NCBI GenBank assembly: GCA_900545925.1
Contig: URAZ01000009.1
Coordinates: forward strand, 22,934-86,933
DNA from: an uncultured Eubacteriales bacterium
Lineage (GTDB): Bacteria; Bacillota; Clostridia; Oscillospirales; Oscillospiraceae
Reading direction: 5' to 3'
DNA: 64,000 nt
Shown piece by piece: positions 36,101 through 44,258 of this stretch; positions within the stretch are counted from its first letter, which is position 1; the number at the start of each line of letters is the position of its first letter. A program made the translations under genes and the position numbers. The notes beneath the pieces are model-generated. The model saw only the letters and a list, made by a program, of their open reading frames with translations. It was not told the DNA's origin and did not search any database.

Positions 36101-37757
36101 CGGTGAACACATTTACCGCGTGAATAAAGCCACTGGTGTAGTAGAAGCAACGGGTCAGATGGCTGGAAAATCCAGTTTCGCTATCAACGGGCCAACATAT
36201 TATGATGGCATTCTGCTGGTGGGACTGTCCAATGGACGTATCCAGGCGTTCAGCGCCAAAACGCTGGAATCCCTGTGGCTGTACACCGATCCGCTGGGTG
36301 GTCAGCCGAACTGCCCAATCACGATATTGAACGGTTACGCCTATACCGGCTTTTGGAACGGAGAAGACAAAGACGGTAGTTTTGTTTGTGTCAGTTTGAC
36401 GGATGAAGATCCGGAAAATCAAGCCGAGGAAAAAGCTGCTACATGGCGAATGGTGCAGAACGGAGGCTTCTATTGGGCTGGTGCCTATGCTTGCGATGAT
36501 TTCGTTATGATCGGAACAGACGATGGCAAGACAGCCTGCTCGTACCTCTATCTGCTTGACCCGCTGACCGGCAAAGTGCTGGACTCCCGAAGTGGCTTTG
36601 ACGGCGATATCCGCAGTACGATCTGTTATGACAAAGACACCGATGCATACTATTTTACATCGAAAGGCGGAGGCTTTTACCGTATAAAAGTACAAGGCAA
36701 GACGATCACCGCCTGTGACGGAATGGAATTAAAGAATGGAATCAAAGATGAAACGGCCATGAGCACCTCCACGCCGGTCGTCTACAATGGCCGCGCCTAT
36801 ATTGGTGTCAGTGGCACAGGTCAGTTTACGGCATATTCCGGCCATAACATCACGGTCATCGACCTGGAAAACTTGGAAATTGCGTATAGTGTGCCGACAC
36901 AGGGCTATCCGCAGACGAGCGGTATGCTGACGACAGCCTATGAGCAGGAGTCCGGATACGTTTATGTTTATTTCTTTGACAACTATACGCCGGGTAAGCT
37001 CCGTATCCTGCGCGATAAAAAGGGTCAGAACGAAGCAAATTATCTGACATCGGAAACCTTTAATGATGAGACGTACCAGACAGCCTATGCGCTATTCTCA
37101 CCAAACGGCAAGCAGGCACAGTACGCGATTTGCAGCCCGATCACTGACAGCGACGGCACGATCTATTTTAAGAATGACTCTGCTTTTCTGATGGCCTTCG
37201 GCAGAAGCATTGAGAAGATTGAGGTCACAACGATGCCCCAAAAGACGAAGTACACAACCGGTGAAACCTTTGACAAAACCGGCATGGTCGTAACGGCAAC
37301 GCTTTCCGATGGTTCGACGCGAGATGTGACCGAAATGGTATCCGCGCCGACGGAGCCGCTGACAGATGACATAACGGAAATCTCGTTGGTATTTGGCCGG
37401 AATCAAACCATGTATCGTAACCTGCCAAACGGCGAAGCTATGACTGTCGGTAATGAGATCCCAGCAATATCAACGACGCTGCAGATTCGTGTGGGCGATA
37501 CGACCGATACCGGCGCGCTTGCGGACGATCTTACATGGAGCTTCCGCCCGGCTGTAAATACGCTTTCCATTGACGGCAAGATCCCGGAGGGGCACAAGGT
37601 TCTGATTGCCTGCTACGACGATAGCGGCAAGATGACAAAGCTGGAGGTTTGGACTGTCAGCGGCAGTGTGACGCTGCCAGACAGCGCAAAGATCCGCGTA
37701 TTCTATATTGACGGCAACAGCAAGCCGCTCTGCGCGGCTGCCGCAGTCCTTGGATGA
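33156..37757 (+). CDS. Large secreted protein: cadherin-like modules plus PQQ-like propeller
   Basis: 1533 residues from ATG at 33156 behind gggagg. It has a signal peptide (1-25) and an N-terminal region of unknown fold. Three cadherin-like beta-sandwich modules begin near residues 405, 580 and 705 (recurrent LxSLxxxN start and YxVxVP strand). A PQQ-like propeller follows (about 920-1350; NFRGTDSNNGVT, YAGEHIYRVNKATG, GSFVCVSLTD and others), then an Ig-like module (about 1350-1420). No wall anchor is visible. The propeller is paralogous to the 605-residue protein at 18231. Probably binds partner surface proteins or a polymer; no catalytic motif seen. Confidence 0.8.
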   Translation: MKLKRMTAALLLLAMLLSCLPLSVLAADAEPVEAEEAADAVPAEEIVTEEAEISTQAVNASGYFYFSAETENKLLIAPMRIAFTDGQTIRQALNASKYSFTTNGSNQFITAIEGVNGNYTYGSTPDGVSIDSAANTVTHFRFSEASNSTPSSGLQTLMQVMADYLEEAADVQNAAADEYQAAVSGYLGVTSESAQSYAAAITAKINAYKAGQNTQYTVTFSGYSGSSYTVSATNDYGKQFADANHTGTLQLPADGYTFYVRQGNRMVSGKITVSGAMTVNASLPTGDWFNESSLQISSGYDAEFDANRYAYTLTDHTATVQVPDSFTGRLYPYFKLNTTGAAVKAVYTDISGAARDKDIPAESKATSIDNALSRGAAGNTVILRASKAGSDNYTQSVDLTLRLDRMPTLGSLRVTNAADTAQAATESFSSTKTEYTYKILDSEQKLKIYPTATVSGSSITVNGNELAADGSATVTISGETTVMIAVSSGNYTTTYTLTIQPGQGKKVTFKTASDVTLTVVNKNGEELAYTKTTGASGTVNYLYTLVPGDNYSYVATQGTYYHARKSFTLGSNEVIEVSVVQGDWLTSLALGNSENTGSKGNLFPEASFSKSTHTYTVNVPDYSSAVYAWVTVARGSCNAVYPRQSSASGGSATVSVVIPSKLTGTNLMQALLTGSAYSNVLTFRVSYLDKSVDVTYYTDYMICLERTLSLKNMSVSVQGGQVLMNRSGGTGFSRTETDYSVLVPAAASSLKITVQTHTDSPRYGDTDNGYLVSVNGKNVGIVENAGAVEVPLNGTETDEEIKIVVTNIYNQNAHTEYRLTIKKAATTAVAFQTNPKNALIYIYEQGAGNRVWPTDDGIFALSEGFTYYCSISLYGYAAQAGALQIVNESGQTVLRFGEEEYTDPSAVPITLQKADANPNIVDFNAEWANFRGTDSNNGVTSAKTPISAADGMLYWAVKLGDGYSSDAVSSPILVDNCLIVYAGEHIYRVNKATGVVEATGQMAGKSSFAINGPTYYDGILLVGLSNGRIQAFSAKTLESLWLYTDPLGGQPNCPITILNGYAYTGFWNGEDKDGSFVCVSLTDEDPENQAEEKAATWRMVQNGGFYWAGAYACDDFVMIGTDDGKTACSYLYLLDPLTGKVLDSRSGFDGDIRSTICYDKDTDAYYFTSKGGGFYRIKVQGKTITACDGMELKNGIKDETAMSTSTPVVYNGRAYIGVSGTGQFTAYSGHNITVIDLENLEIAYSVPTQGYPQTSGMLTTAYEQESGYVYVYFFDNYTPGKLRILRDKKGQNEANYLTSETFNDETYQTAYALFSPNGKQAQYAICSPITDSDGTIYFKNDSAFLMAFGRSIEKIEVTTMPQKTKYTTGETFDKTGMVVTATLSDGSTRDVTEMVSAPTEPLTDDITEISLVFGRNQTMYRNLPNGEAMTVGNEIPAISTTLQIRVGDTTDTGALADDLTWSFRPAVNTLSIDGKIPEGHKVLIACYDDSGKMTKLEVWTVSGSVTLPDSAKIRVFYIDGNSKPLCAAAAVLG

Positions 37758-37772
37758 TGGGAGATGCAGCAT

Positions 37773-38744
37773 ATGAAACGAATCGGTTCCAGACTGCTCT
37801 GCATCCTGCTCCTGCTTTCCCTGCTGCTCTCCCTGACCGCCTGCGGGAAACCGGAAACGCAGCTTGAAAAAACGGCCTGTTACCTGCAAGCGCAGGTGGC
37901 TGAGCCGGGGGCAGGTTCCATTGGCGGCGACTGGCTGATTTTCGGGCTGGCACGCTCCGGCGTAAAGGTTTCGCAGAAATACTTCGATACTTATTACAAA
38001 AATGTAGAAGCAGCAGTCCGCGAGAAAAACGGAATACTCAGTGAGCGGAAGTACACCGAGTATTCCCGCACCGTGCTGGCGCTGACCGCCATTGGAAAAG
38101 ATCCTGCCAGTGTGGCCGGATTCAACCTGCTGCGCCCGCTTGCAGATTTTGAACAGGTCGCAAAACAGGGCATCAACGGCACGATCTTCGCGCTGCTGGC
38201 GCTGGACAGCGGGAACTATGAAATTCCCGAAAATCCGGATGCCGCCGTGCAGGCAACACGGCAGATGTATGTGGACGAGCTGCTCACGCGGGAGCTGCCG
38301 GACGGCGGCTGGACGCTGACCGGCGGCGAGCCGGACGTGGACATCACGGCAATGACGCTGCAGGCGCTTGCCAAATACCGCGAGCAGCCGGAGGTTGAAG
38401 CAGCCGTGGAACGCGGCCTTGCCGTTCTTTCCTCCTTGCAGGAGCCGGACGGCGGATATACTTCGTGGGGATCGAGCAACAGCGAATCGGTCGCGCAGGT
38501 GATCGTGGCGCTGACGGAGCTTGGCGTGCCGCTGGACGACGAGCGCTTCGTGAAGAATGGCGTTACCGTCGAAGACGCGCTTCTGCGCTTCGCACAGGAA
38601 AGCGGCGCGTTCGTTCATGTGCTGGACGGCAGCGGCGGCGACGACGGCATGGCGACCGAGCAGGCATTCTATGCGCTGGCCGCGATCCACCGCGCCAAAA
38701 CAGGCAAGACCACACTCTATGACATGACGGATGTGATGCAATGA
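37773..38744 (+). CDS. Lipoprotein with prenyltransferase-like alpha/alpha barrel (transcobalamin N-domain-like)
   Basis: 323 residues. The signal peptide ends in a lipobox (SLTACGK, about 21-27), so the protein is tethered to the outer face of the membrane. The mature part is all-helical with repeats of the squalene-cyclase/prenyltransferase type: LPDGGWTL, DITAMTLQALAKY, EPDGGYTSW, SVAQVIVALTELG and ATEQAFYALAAI. The same alpha6/alpha6 barrel forms the N-terminal domain of transcobalamin and intrinsic factor. The stop overlaps the start of a DUF4430 lipoprotein by 4 bp, so the two transcobalamin-like halves are made as a pair. The ligand is not proven. Confidence 0.8.
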   Translation: MKRIGSRLLCILLLLSLLLSLTACGKPETQLEKTACYLQAQVAEPGAGSIGGDWLIFGLARSGVKVSQKYFDTYYKNVEAAVREKNGILSERKYTEYSRTVLALTAIGKDPASVAGFNLLRPLADFEQVAKQGINGTIFALLALDSGNYEIPENPDAAVQATRQMYVDELLTRELPDGGWTLTGGEPDVDITAMTLQALAKYREQPEVEAAVERGLAVLSSLQEPDGGYTSWGSSNSESVAQVIVALTELGVPLDDERFVKNGVTVEDALLRFAQESGAFVHVLDGSGGDDGMATEQAFYALAAIHRAKTGKTTLYDMTDVMQ

Positions 38745-39343
38745 AGCAGTTTTACAGACTGGCCGCACTTTTTCTGGCGCTCCTGCTCCTTTGCGGCTGC
38801 GCGGCGGGAAACGGCTACGGCAAGCCCGAACGGAAGGCGGGGCAGGATGAGTACCTGACCGACCCCGTCCCCGAGGGCAAGCCGCAGCCGGTCGAGCCGC
38901 AGGACGTGACGGTCGGTGATACGGAATACACCTGTACGATCTCTATTTCCTGCGCGTCGATCCTGGAGCACATGGATCTGTGCGACAAGGAAAAGGTGGA
39001 GTTGGTACCGGAGGACGGCTGGCTGCTAAAGCCCGTGGAGGTCACTTTCAAGCAGGGCCAAAGCGTTTTTGATGTGCTCCAACAGGTCTGCAAGGACAAC
39101 AAGCTCCACATGGAGTTTTCCATGACGCCGATCTATAACTCTGCCTATATCGAGGGTATTGGAAACCTTTATGAGTTTGACTGCGGCGAGGTGTCCGGCT
39201 GGATGTATAAGGTCAATGACTGGTTTCCCAACTATGGATGCAGCCGCTACCAGCTTCAAAACGGCGATATCGTGGAATGGGAATACACCTGCGAGCTGGG
39301 CAAGGACATCGGCGGCGGCTATGCGACAGGCGGTGACGCATGA
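38741..39343 (+). CDS. DUF4430 lipoprotein (transcobalamin C-domain-like)
   Basis: 200 residues. The lipobox LLCGCAAG (about 15-22) predicts a lipid anchor. Residues about 55-190 form a DUF4430 domain: CTISISCASILEH, then VTFKQGQSVFDVLQQVC, GEVSGWMYKVNDW and LQNGDIVEWEYTC. DUF4430 corresponds to the beta domain that closes over the corrinoid in transcobalamins. It overlaps both the barrel lipoprotein upstream and ecfT downstream by 4 bp, which argues that it delivers substrate to the ECF transporter. Cysteines near both ends could form a disulfide. Confidence 0.88.
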   Translation: MKQFYRLAALFLALLLLCGCAAGNGYGKPERKAGQDEYLTDPVPEGKPQPVEPQDVTVGDTEYTCTISISCASILEHMDLCDKEKVELVPEDGWLLKPVEVTFKQGQSVFDVLQQVCKDNKLHMEFSMTPIYNSAYIEGIGNLYEFDCGEVSGWMYKVNDWFPNYGCSRYQLQNGDIVEWEYTCELGKDIGGGYATGGDA

Positions 39344-40236
39344 GAAACAGAGACACCTTTTCAGGCTACCATCCGACGATCAATTTTCTGTATTTCGCGC
39401 TGGTACTGCTCTTTTCCATGTGCCTGATGCACCCGGTCTATCTTGCGATTTCTCTGACCGGCGCGCTGACCTACGATATTTACCTGAAAGGCCGGAAAGC
39501 GGTGCGGTTTGCCGTCATGGGGCTTCTCCCCATGGCGGTGCTTGCCGCGCTGGTCAATCCGGCCTTTAACCATGAGGGTGCGACGATTCTGACGTATTTG
39601 CCCAGCGGCAATCCGCTGACGCTGGAGTCCATGCTGTACGGCGTAGCCGCGGCGGTCATGCTGGCAAGCGTCGTTCTCTGGTTTTCCAGCTACAACGAGG
39701 TCATGACGTCAGATAAGTTCGTGTACCTGTTTGGGCGCGTCATTCCGGCGCTGTCGCTCGTTCTCTCCATGGCGCTGCGCTTTATCCCGAAGTTCAAGGC
39801 GCAGATGCAGACGGTCAGCGAAGCGCAGGCATGCATCGGCAGAGATACGAAAAACGGCAGCGTGATTCGTAGGGTTTCTAACGCAATCAAGATCTTCTCC
39901 ATCATGGTAACGTGGTCACTTGAGAACGCGATTGAAACAGCGGATTCCATGCGCTCGCGCGGCTACGGTCTGCCTGGGCGCACGGCGTTCTCGATCTATC
40001 GTTTTGACGACCGCGACAAGGCCGCGCTTGCTTGGCTGATCTTCTGCGGCGCGTACATTCTTTCGGGCTGGTTGGCAGGCGGAATGTATTTTAGGTATTA
40101 CCCTACTGTTAAAACCGCCTTATGGACGCCATTGACGATCAGCTTCATGTTCGTGTATCTGGCACTTGTTCTTACCCCCGTGATTCTCGACCGAAAGGAG
40201 GACAGGCAGTGGAAGTCTTTACGATCCGAAATTTAA
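39340..40236 (+). CDS. ecfT: ECF transporter transmembrane subunit EcfT
   Basis: 298 residues with five or six membrane helices. The coupling-helix signature SMRSRGYGLPGR (about 206-217) is the hallmark of EcfT, which contacts the two ATPases. EcfT links ATP hydrolysis to toppling of the S component during vitamin uptake. Its start overlaps the DUF4430 lipoprotein gene by 4 bp and its end overlaps the start of the fused ATPase gene by 28 bp, so all are coupled. Confidence 0.92.
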   Translation: MRNRDTFSGYHPTINFLYFALVLLFSMCLMHPVYLAISLTGALTYDIYLKGRKAVRFAVMGLLPMAVLAALVNPAFNHEGATILTYLPSGNPLTLESMLYGVAAAVMLASVVLWFSSYNEVMTSDKFVYLFGRVIPALSLVLSMALRFIPKFKAQMQTVSEAQACIGRDTKNGSVIRRVSNAIKIFSIMVTWSLENAIETADSMRSRGYGLPGRTAFSIYRFDDRDKAALAWLIFCGAYILSGWLAGGMYFRYYPTVKTALWTPLTISFMFVYLALVLTPVILDRKEDRQWKSLRSEI

Positions 40237-42836
40237 CGTTTGCATATCCCGAACAGGAGAAAAATGCAATCTCTGACCTTACATTGTCCGTTCAGCCGGG
40301 CGAGTTTCTGGTGCTCTGCGGCCCCTCCGGGTGCGGCAAAAGTACGCTGCTCCGGCAGCTCAAAACCGTCCTCGCGCCGCATGGACGCAGAAACGGTGAA
40401 ATCCTGTTCGACGAAAAAAAGCTCGATGAACTGCCCCAGCGCGAACAGGCTGAAAGAATCGGCTTTGTGCAGCAAAGCCCGGAGAATCAGATCGTCACGG
40501 ATAAGGTCTGGCACGAGCTGGCGTTCGGTTTGGAATCCCTCGGCTATGATACGCCGACGATTCGCCGCCGCGTTGCGGAAATGGCATCGTTTTTCGGGAT
40601 TCAGGAATGGTTTTATAAGCCGGTCACAGAGCTGTCCGGTGGGCAAAAGCAGCTCTTGAATCTCGCTTCCGTTATGGTCTTGCAGCCAAAAGTGCTGATT
40701 TTGGACGAGCCGACGAGCCAGCTCGACCCCATTGCCGCATCCGACTTCCTTGCCACCCTCGGCAAGATCAACCGCGAATTGGGAACGACCATCCTCCTGA
40801 CCGAACATCGTCTGGAAGAAGCGTTCTCCTTTGCGTCGCGTGTCGCGGTCATGGACGGCGGTAAGCTCCTTTGCACCGGCACGCCCGCCGAAGTGGGCGC
40901 GGAGCTGAAAAGCAGTGGGAACGCGATGTTCCTCGCCATGCCCGCCGCCATGCGCATCTGGGCAGCGTCGGATTCCAAAGCGACTTGCCCCATCTCCGTC
41001 TGCGACGGCCGGAACTGGCTGCTCGATTATGCGAAAACGCATGAGCTGCAAGCGATTCCAGAAGAAACAAAAAACGCGCCGAACGGCGAAACCGTCGTCT
41101 CGGCGCGGGAACTCTGGTTCAAGTATGACAAAGACTTGCCCGACGTGGTCAAAGGCTTGTCCTTGGAGCTGCACAAGGGCGAATTTCTTGCGCTGCTCGG
41201 CGGCAACGGCACGGGCAAGACCACCACGCTCAAGCTGCTGGCGAGGCTGCAAAGGCCGTATCGCGGGGAGCTGACCATCACGGGAAGCGTCGGGATGCTG
41301 CCGCAGAACCCGCAGGCGCTCTTTGTGAAATCCTCAGTGCGCGCGGATTTGTTGGAGATTTTACCAAAATCCGAACGCAAATCCGAGCGGCTTGCACAAG
41401 TCGTTTCCCTCTGCAAGCTGGCGGAGCTGCTGGACCGCCATCCGTATGACCTTTCGGGCGGCGAACAGCAGCGTGCGGCGCTGGCAAAAATCCTGCTTCT
41501 GAATCCGGACATCCTGCTCCTTGACGAACCGACAAAGGGTCTGGACGCGGAGTTCAAACAGGTTTTCGGGCAGATTTTGCGGACGCTTCAAGCGTCCGGT
41601 GTCGCAATTCTCATGGTCAGCCATGACATTGAGTTCTGCGCGAAATACGCCGATCGCTGCGCCCTGTTTTTTGACGGAAACATCATCGCGGAGGCCGAAC
41701 CGAGAACGTTCTTCTCCGGCAACAGCTTCTACACGACCGCCGCGAACCGCATCGCGCGCGATGTGCTGCCAGATGCGGTCACGCCGGAGGACGTCATTCT
41801 CGTCTGCGGCGGTGCGGTCAAACCGGAAGCGGCTTTACCGGAATATCAGCGCATCCCGCCCGCACCGGAGAAAGCGACGCGGACGGTGAAAAAGCTTCCG
41901 GTCTGGCGAAAAATCCTTGCCGCCGTGTCCGGTGCCGCTTCGCTGGCGCTCATCGCGCAGGCCATCGGCGTGACAGACCTCACAAAGCTCATCGACGCGA
42001 ACGGCATGACGGCGCTGGCAGGCGGGCAGCTCAAGCTCTACGGCATTTTGCTTGCTGCACTTCTTGTGTTTGCACTGTCCATTGGCCGCAAGGCCGACCG
42101 ACCGGATTATCTCATCCAGACACCCGTGGAAAAGCGCAAGCTGAAAAAGCGCACCGTGACTGCCACGCTGCTCATCCTGCTTTTGATTCCTCTGACGCTG
42201 TTTGTCGGCGTGTACTACTTCGCAGGGCGAAAATATTACTTCATTTCGCTGCTCATTTTGCTGGAATGTATGCTGCCGTTCTTCCTGATTTTCGAGGGCA
42301 GAAAGCCGCAGGCGCGGGAGCTGGTTTTGATTGCGGTTCTGGTTGCGCTGAACGTCGCGGGACGCGCCGTGTTCTTCATGCTGCCGGAGTTTAAGCCGGT
42401 CGTTGCCATGACGATTCTCGCGGGCGTGGCCTTTGGCGGCGAGACGGGCTTCCTGGTCGGCGCGATGACCATGCTGGTCTCGAATATGCTGTTCTCCCAA
42501 GGGCCGTGGACGCCGTGGCAGATGTTCGCGATGGGCATCATCGGCTGGCTGGCAGGAATTTTGTACCGCAAGGGCGTTCTGCGGCGCTCGAAGCTCAGTC
42601 TGTGTATCTTCGGCGTGATCGCCTCGACTGTGATCTTCGGCGGCATTATGAATCCTGCGTCAGCGCTTATGTGGTCGAATACGATCAACTGGAAGATCAT
42701 CATGAGTTATTACATCACCGGCATCCCGGTCGATCTGGTGCGCGCGGTTGCCACGTTCGTCTTCCTCTGGCTCGGCGCGGAGCCGATGCTGGAAAAGCTG
42801 GACAGGATCAAAGTTAAATACGGGTTGGTGTACTGA
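40209..42836 (+). CDS. Fused ECF ATPases (EcfA-EcfA) with C-terminal S-like membrane domain
   Basis: 875 residues from GTG at 40209 behind aaaggagg. The first ABC domain has Walker A GPSGCGKST (about 38-46), signature LSGGQKQ (about 143) and Walker B LILDEPTS (about 163). The second has GGNGTGKTT (about 331), LSGGEQQ (about 415) and LLLDEPTKG (about 436). From about residue 560 the chain turns into a membrane domain with at least eight hydrophobic helices; its last part (GVAFGGETGFLVGAMTMLVSN onward) resembles ECF substrate-binding components. Usually these are separate proteins. With EcfT and the two lipoproteins it would make a complete importer. Substrate is inferred from DUF4430 context only. 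Confidence 0.88.
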   Translation: MEVFTIRNLTFAYPEQEKNAISDLTLSVQPGEFLVLCGPSGCGKSTLLRQLKTVLAPHGRRNGEILFDEKKLDELPQREQAERIGFVQQSPENQIVTDKVWHELAFGLESLGYDTPTIRRRVAEMASFFGIQEWFYKPVTELSGGQKQLLNLASVMVLQPKVLILDEPTSQLDPIAASDFLATLGKINRELGTTILLTEHRLEEAFSFASRVAVMDGGKLLCTGTPAEVGAELKSSGNAMFLAMPAAMRIWAASDSKATCPISVCDGRNWLLDYAKTHELQAIPEETKNAPNGETVVSARELWFKYDKDLPDVVKGLSLELHKGEFLALLGGNGTGKTTTLKLLARLQRPYRGELTITGSVGMLPQNPQALFVKSSVRADLLEILPKSERKSERLAQVVSLCKLAELLDRHPYDLSGGEQQRAALAKILLLNPDILLLDEPTKGLDAEFKQVFGQILRTLQASGVAILMVSHDIEFCAKYADRCALFFDGNIIAEAEPRTFFSGNSFYTTAANRIARDVLPDAVTPEDVILVCGGAVKPEAALPEYQRIPPAPEKATRTVKKLPVWRKILAAVSGAASLALIAQAIGVTDLTKLIDANGMTALAGGQLKLYGILLAALLVFALSIGRKADRPDYLIQTPVEKRKLKKRTVTATLLILLLIPLTLFVGVYYFAGRKYYFISLLILLECMLPFFLIFEGRKPQARELVLIAVLVALNVAGRAVFFMLPEFKPVVAMTILAGVAFGGETGFLVGAMTMLVSNMLFSQGPWTPWQMFAMGIIGWLAGILYRKGVLRRSKLSLCIFGVIASTVIFGGIMNPASALMWSNTINWKIIMSYYITGIPVDLVRAVATFVFLWLGAEPMLEKLDRIKVKYGLVY

Positions 42837-42997
42837 TGATTCAAATAATCTATAACATCCGACTATTTTGCTGTGGGCCTTTATTGCAAACAGACGCGAG
42901 GCTGGCGGTTTCCCACTCCCCTGCTAAAGCCACAGCATTTTTCGTGGAATCGTTCCCGTTGACCAAGTTCATACTTCCTACCCATGCAGGATGAATA
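42837..42997. other. Intergenic DNA after the ECF gene, no gene seen
   Basis: The stretch between the ECF gene and the leader at 42998 holds no supported gene. Around 42900-42945 there is a weak imperfect stem (gctaaagccacagc region) reminiscent of IS200/IS605-type ends, which I could not confirm. Confidence 0.3.
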
Positions 42998-43190
42998 TTG
43001 ACAGCCACCGGATATCATGCTACCATACAGATGTAATTGAGTTTTGCGCCCGTCTGAATGACAACGCGATTTTTCGCATTGCGCACGAGAATCAGGTTTG
43101 TATGTTATGCCAGCAATTTGCTTCGCCCTTATCTGGGCGAAGGTGTTGCTGGCATTTTTATATAGATAATATAGCCAATGGCAGAAAGGA
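42998..43190 (+). promoter_or_regulatory. Conserved promoter-leader-attenuator, copy A
   Basis: TTGACA (42998-43003), 17-bp spacer, TACCAT (43021-43026), then a 5' leader. The leader ends in a compound hairpin (outer arms 43107-43116 and 43146-43155, inner arms 43121-43128 and 43135-43142) followed by ttttatatag, and then ggcagaaagga as ribosome binding site. The same order and many identical blocks (gatgtaattga, caggtttgtat, tatatag, ggcagaaagga) recur upstream of ssb on the minus strand, where the outer stem has different bases but still pairs. This is a candidate cis-regulatory RNA with a terminator-like hairpin. Confidence 0.6.
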
Positions 43191-43197
43191 TGAAGCA

Positions 43198-43284
43198 ATG
43201 ACAGAATACGCCCCCAATTTAGGGCACGCAGTTTGCTTTCCAGTAAGGAAAGGAATTGCAGCAGTGAACAAGGATATCATGTGA
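43198..43284 (+). CDS. 28-residue peptide directly after the conserved leader
   Basis: ATG at 43198, seven bases after agaaagga. The peptide begins MTEYAPNLGHAVCFPVRKG and ends at 43284, just before a terminator at 43288-43327. It occupies the position that ssb holds in the second copy of the leader. It may be a leader peptide or a small functional protein; coding is supported only by ribosome binding site and context. Confidence 0.45.
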   Translation: MTEYAPNLGHAVCFPVRKGIAAVNKDIM

Positions 43285-43287
43285 GTA

Positions 43288-43328
43288 GACTGACAGCGCG
43301 CAACAGAATGCGCTGCCGGTCTTTTTTA
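43288..43328 (+). terminator. Terminator after the 28-residue ORF
   Basis: Stem gac/cagcgc with gcgctg/ggtc (about 43288-43299 with 43310-43321, small bulges) followed by tttttt. Transcripts from the 43.0 kb promoter must read through it to reach the downstream genes. Confidence 0.7.
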
Positions 43329-43348
43329 TTTCAGAAAGGGGTACAAAC

Positions 43349-44248
43349 TTGAATTTAGTAGAAAAAATCAATCAGGTCAAAATCAAGGCAGATACACGCA
43401 TTTCAGGAGCCGACAGGGCCTTTTGCGAACGCCAGCAGCGCGCCTATGATGCAGCACGGGAGGCGCTGAGAGAATTGGATTTTACATGGACAGACTGCAT
43501 CTCACAGCAGAAAATGATCCTGGATGGTGAGCAAGCATATACATACTATCTGGGAAACGACCGCAATCTGAAGACGGCCTGCTTTCGGGATGAACTGGAA
43601 CGTTTACATGAACATTTCATCAACAGATTGACATCATATTTTGCACGTACATATAGTGTCGATCTCTCCGCGCAAAGCATCACAGAGCGATTACTGCCAT
43701 CTAACAGCAGCAAAGGTATCTTTGAACGGGAAAAAGCAGAAGAAGCAGAGGCTGCATACCATAAAGCCATGCGTGAGCTTGCGCTGCGATACACCGACGT
43801 GCTGGATCAGATCTTCATTCAGCTTGGTGGACGCAGTTTTCAGGAAAGAGCGTTCTGGGAAATACAGCAGCGCTGCTGCAGCGCAGTATGGAACACATAC
43901 AAAAACGAACCGCAGTATGTTCAGCAAAAGGATATCATTCATTTTTATTGTCACTTCTGCAGCTGTGACGCAGATTGGACACCGCCGCGCTGGAGTATGA
44001 CTGACCGCGCAAAGAATGTTTTGTGGGGTGTCGTCCATTTTGAAACCGGAAGCTATACAATGGTGCCTGCCGTACTTTCTGATTTTTTCTCTTATCGGGA
44101 TGTAAGGCAAGCCTGTACAGACTTCCATGGATACAGTAAGCTTCGGCAGATTCGTCTGTTCAAAAACGGAAGAATGGATATCCGGTTCGCGAGCAGCGAA
44201 TTGGCAGAACAGTTTATTGACATCTACTTGAGCGCTGCATATTCGTGA
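43349..44248 (+). CDS. Hypothetical protein upstream of the methyltransferase-helicase
   Basis: 299 residues from a TTG start behind agaaagggg. Helix-rich and charged, with a short HFYCHFCSCDADW cluster (about 198-210) that could bind metal and a C-terminal segment GRMDIRFASSELAEQFIDIYL. It ends 10 bp before the start of the methyltransferase-helicase gene, so it is probably a partner or regulator of that protein. No known family recognised. Confidence 0.65.
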   Translation: MNLVEKINQVKIKADTRISGADRAFCERQQRAYDAAREALRELDFTWTDCISQQKMILDGEQAYTYYLGNDRNLKTACFRDELERLHEHFINRLTSYFARTYSVDLSAQSITERLLPSNSSKGIFEREKAEEAEAAYHKAMRELALRYTDVLDQIFIQLGGRSFQERAFWEIQQRCCSAVWNTYKNEPQYVQQKDIIHFYCHFCSCDADWTPPRWSMTDRAKNVLWGVVHFETGSYTMVPAVLSDFFSYRDVRQACTDFHGYSKLRQIRLFKNGRMDIRFASSELAEQFIDIYLSAAYS

Positions 44249-44258
44249 GGTGCGGAAT

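Noticed and set aside
42881..43198. Minus-strand 105-codon ORF
   Set aside because: It is antisense to the conserved leader (copy A), has no known domain, and its frame follows the RNA hairpins. The far end resembles IS200/IS605-type right ends but could not be confirmed.
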